Assembly (NCBI GenBank): GCA_020636005.1
Contig: JACJYR010000002.1
Location: 310,001-374,000 of the forward strand
Direction of reading: 5' to 3'
Length of the DNA: 64,000 nt
Origin: Lewinellaceae bacterium
GTDB taxonomy: Bacteria; Bacteroidota; Bacteroidia; Chitinophagales; Saprospiraceae
Shown here piece by piece: positions 62,916 to 64,000 of this stretch (position 1 is the first letter of the stretch; every line of letters starts with the position of its first letter). The position numbers were made by a program, and so were the translations under genes. The notes below the pieces were generated by a model. The model was not told the DNA's origin and made no database searches. It saw only the letters and a list, made by a program, of their open reading frames with translations.

Positions 62916-64000
62916 CTATTTCACACCTTCCTTACCTTTGCTGAACAACCACCCCAAAAAATCCCCCTCCACAAAAGCATAATCCCAGCTATTGTGGTTC
63001 ACGCCGGGGTATTCCGTATAGTTAACCTCGGCGCCCCGGGCTTTCAGGGCAGCGTACATGTTTCTTGATTCTTCTACGTTCACCACCCCGTCCGCAGCAC
63101 CGTGGAAGATGCGGAGGGGGACTTTGGGCAGCTTGTCCGTATAAGCCTTGGCATCGCCGCCGCCGCAGATGGGCGCTGCTGCAGCGAACAAATCCGGCTC
63201 CCGCCACACCAGTTCAAAAGTGCCCATGCCGCCCATGCTCAGGCCCGTGATATAGACCCTGCTTTTATCCACGGCTTCCGTTTCCAGCACCTGGTGCAGG
63301 AGCGCATCCGCCAAGGTTAGCCCCTTGGTCATGGGGGCGCTGTAATCGAAGGTCACGTCAATGGGATAATGCGTCCGGTCAATGCTGGCGCAACTCCAAT
63401 AGCTGTCCGCCGGGCATTGCGGCACCAGCACGATACAGGGGAATTCTTGCTTGTTTTCGGGTTTTAAAAACAGCGATGCCCCGTGTACCAATTGCTTTTC
63501 ATTGTCGCTGCCACGCTCGCCCGCACCGTGCAGGAACAGGACGAGTGGGTATTTTTTCGTGCGGTCGTACCCTTCCGGGAAAAGGATGCGGTAGGGCAAA
63601 GTGTCGCCTTCCAGCACGAACCATTCCTTTTGATAGTCCGCCAAATCCACCACATTGGCGGCCCGCCATTCGTCCAGGAATTCAAATTCTTGTTGGAGCA
63701 AATCCTGTTGCATCCCCATTTTTTCACCAAACACAAAAGCATTGGTTTTGGAGGCTTGCATGGGCGACCAAGTGGGCAGGTCTTCGCCGTTCGGGTTACC
63801 CGTCGCAGCGAAATTGACCCAGTAGTCGGACATCATATCCGACAGGCGTTTGTCAAAAGGCTCCCAGGGCCGATCCCACATTGGTAGGGCGTTCAGCGCA
63901 TAAGCTATTTCAGCGGAATGGAAAGCGCCATGCTCCGCCAAATCCGGCCGGCCCGGCGGCACCCGGTCGAAGCGGTAGAGCCAGGCGGGGTGTTGGCCCT
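62916..64000 (-). CDS. Fused hydrolase: type B carboxylesterase C-terminus plus second alpha/beta esterase (5' end off the edge)
   Basis: At least 361 codons, open to the right edge. The N-terminal visible part, HPAWLYRFDRVPPGRPDLAE, HGAFHSAEIAYALNAL (with the catalytic His of the family) and SDYWVNFAATGNPNG, is the end of a type B carboxylesterase. It is followed without a stop by a second alpha/beta hydrolase: FLHGAGERGSDNE, GLSMGGMGTFE (nucleophile Ser) and HGAADGVV, like PHB-depolymerase or predicted-peptidase esterases. Two complete or near-complete hydrolases in one chain is unusual. Start and signal peptide are not in the window. Confidence 0.82.
   Translation of the reverse strand, partial: GQHPAWLYRFDRVPPGRPDLAEHGAFHSAEIAYALNALPMWDRPWEPFDKRLSDMMSDYWVNFAATGNPNGEDLPTWSPMQASKTNAFVFGEKMGMQQDLLQQEFEFLDEWRAANVVDLADYQKEWFVLEGDTLPYRILFPEGYDRTKKYPLVLFLHGAGERGSDNEKQLVHGASLFLKPENKQEFPCIVLVPQCPADSYWSCASIDRTHYPIDVTFDYSAPMTKGLTLADALLHQVLETEAVDKSRVYITGLSMGGMGTFELVWREPDLFAAAAPICGGGDAKAYTDKLPKVPLRIFHGAADGVVNVEESRNMYAALKARGAEVNYTEYPGVNHNSWDYAFVEGDFLGWLFSKGKEGVK

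Overview
The window reads as a chromosome segment from a Bacteroidota bacterium, most likely order Saprospirales (Lewinella/Haliscomenobacter-like). The reasons are several secreted proteins with type IX secretion system (T9SS) C-terminal sorting domains (type A and type B), a FecI/FecR/TonB-receptor set, an SDR-type threonine dehydrogenase next to kbl, a menaquinone futalosine-pathway enzyme, DUF4846/DUF3810/DUF1573 genes, and promoters with the Bacteroidota -7 motif TAnnTTTG. Assignment below phylum is inference. No rRNA, tRNA, CRISPR array, prophage or transposase gene was seen.

Layout. 0-18 kb: a sugar transporter cut by the left edge, two MBL-fold hydrolases, a glycosidase-like lipoprotein, a coiled-coil membrane protein, a fatty-acid desaturase, mnmD-dinB, a nucleoside transporter, lptE, an esterase, holA, then an ECF sigma factor and its FecR-type anti-sigma factor. 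16.7-25 kb: an atypical SDR, debris of T9SS-secreted proteins, a FecA-like TonB receptor, then an AT-rich pair (GH16-like secreted protein and GT39-like glycosyltransferase). 25-37 kb: a methyltransferase, small envelope proteins, a TMEM175 channel, an HmuY-like T9SS protein, a very repeat-dense intergenic zone and a 1588-residue T9SS type B protein. 37-49 kb: an HsdR-N nuclease-like protein, threonine catabolism (tdh, kbl), a GT-C membrane protein, an RRM RNA-binding protein, a CBS protein, DUF4846 and DUF3810 proteins, mqnB and the DUF1573-yajC-ybbR operon. 49-64 kb: GH15, aroK, a candidate structured non-coding RNA, folP, a DUF4230 protein, a GH65 enzyme, a decayed HNH gene, small accessory genes and a double-hydrolase fusion cut by the right edge.

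Genes that work together: the sigma factor (14850), FecR (15708) and TonB receptor (18767) form a trans-envelope signalling and uptake set, now split by other DNA; tdh and kbl convert threonine to glycine plus acetyl-CoA; DUF1573-yajC-ybbR is a co-transcribed block. The sugar transporter, GH15, GH65 and GH16 genes suggest glucan and disaccharide use.

The least explained content is between the genes. There are at least five families of short non-coding palindromic elements (called A, B, C, G and H/D here), most with terminal inverted repeats like MITEs. There are arrays of the word TCAAAC spaced at 10-11 bp, one DNA helical turn, best developed with ten copies just before kbl and in weaker form at several other intergenic sites. 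There is also an orphan transcription unit near 52.3-52.7 kb with its own promoter, long hairpin and terminator but no convincing protein. Four protein remnants (two T9SS tails, one secreted-protein N-terminus, one HNH nuclease with two stop codons) show active gene decay.
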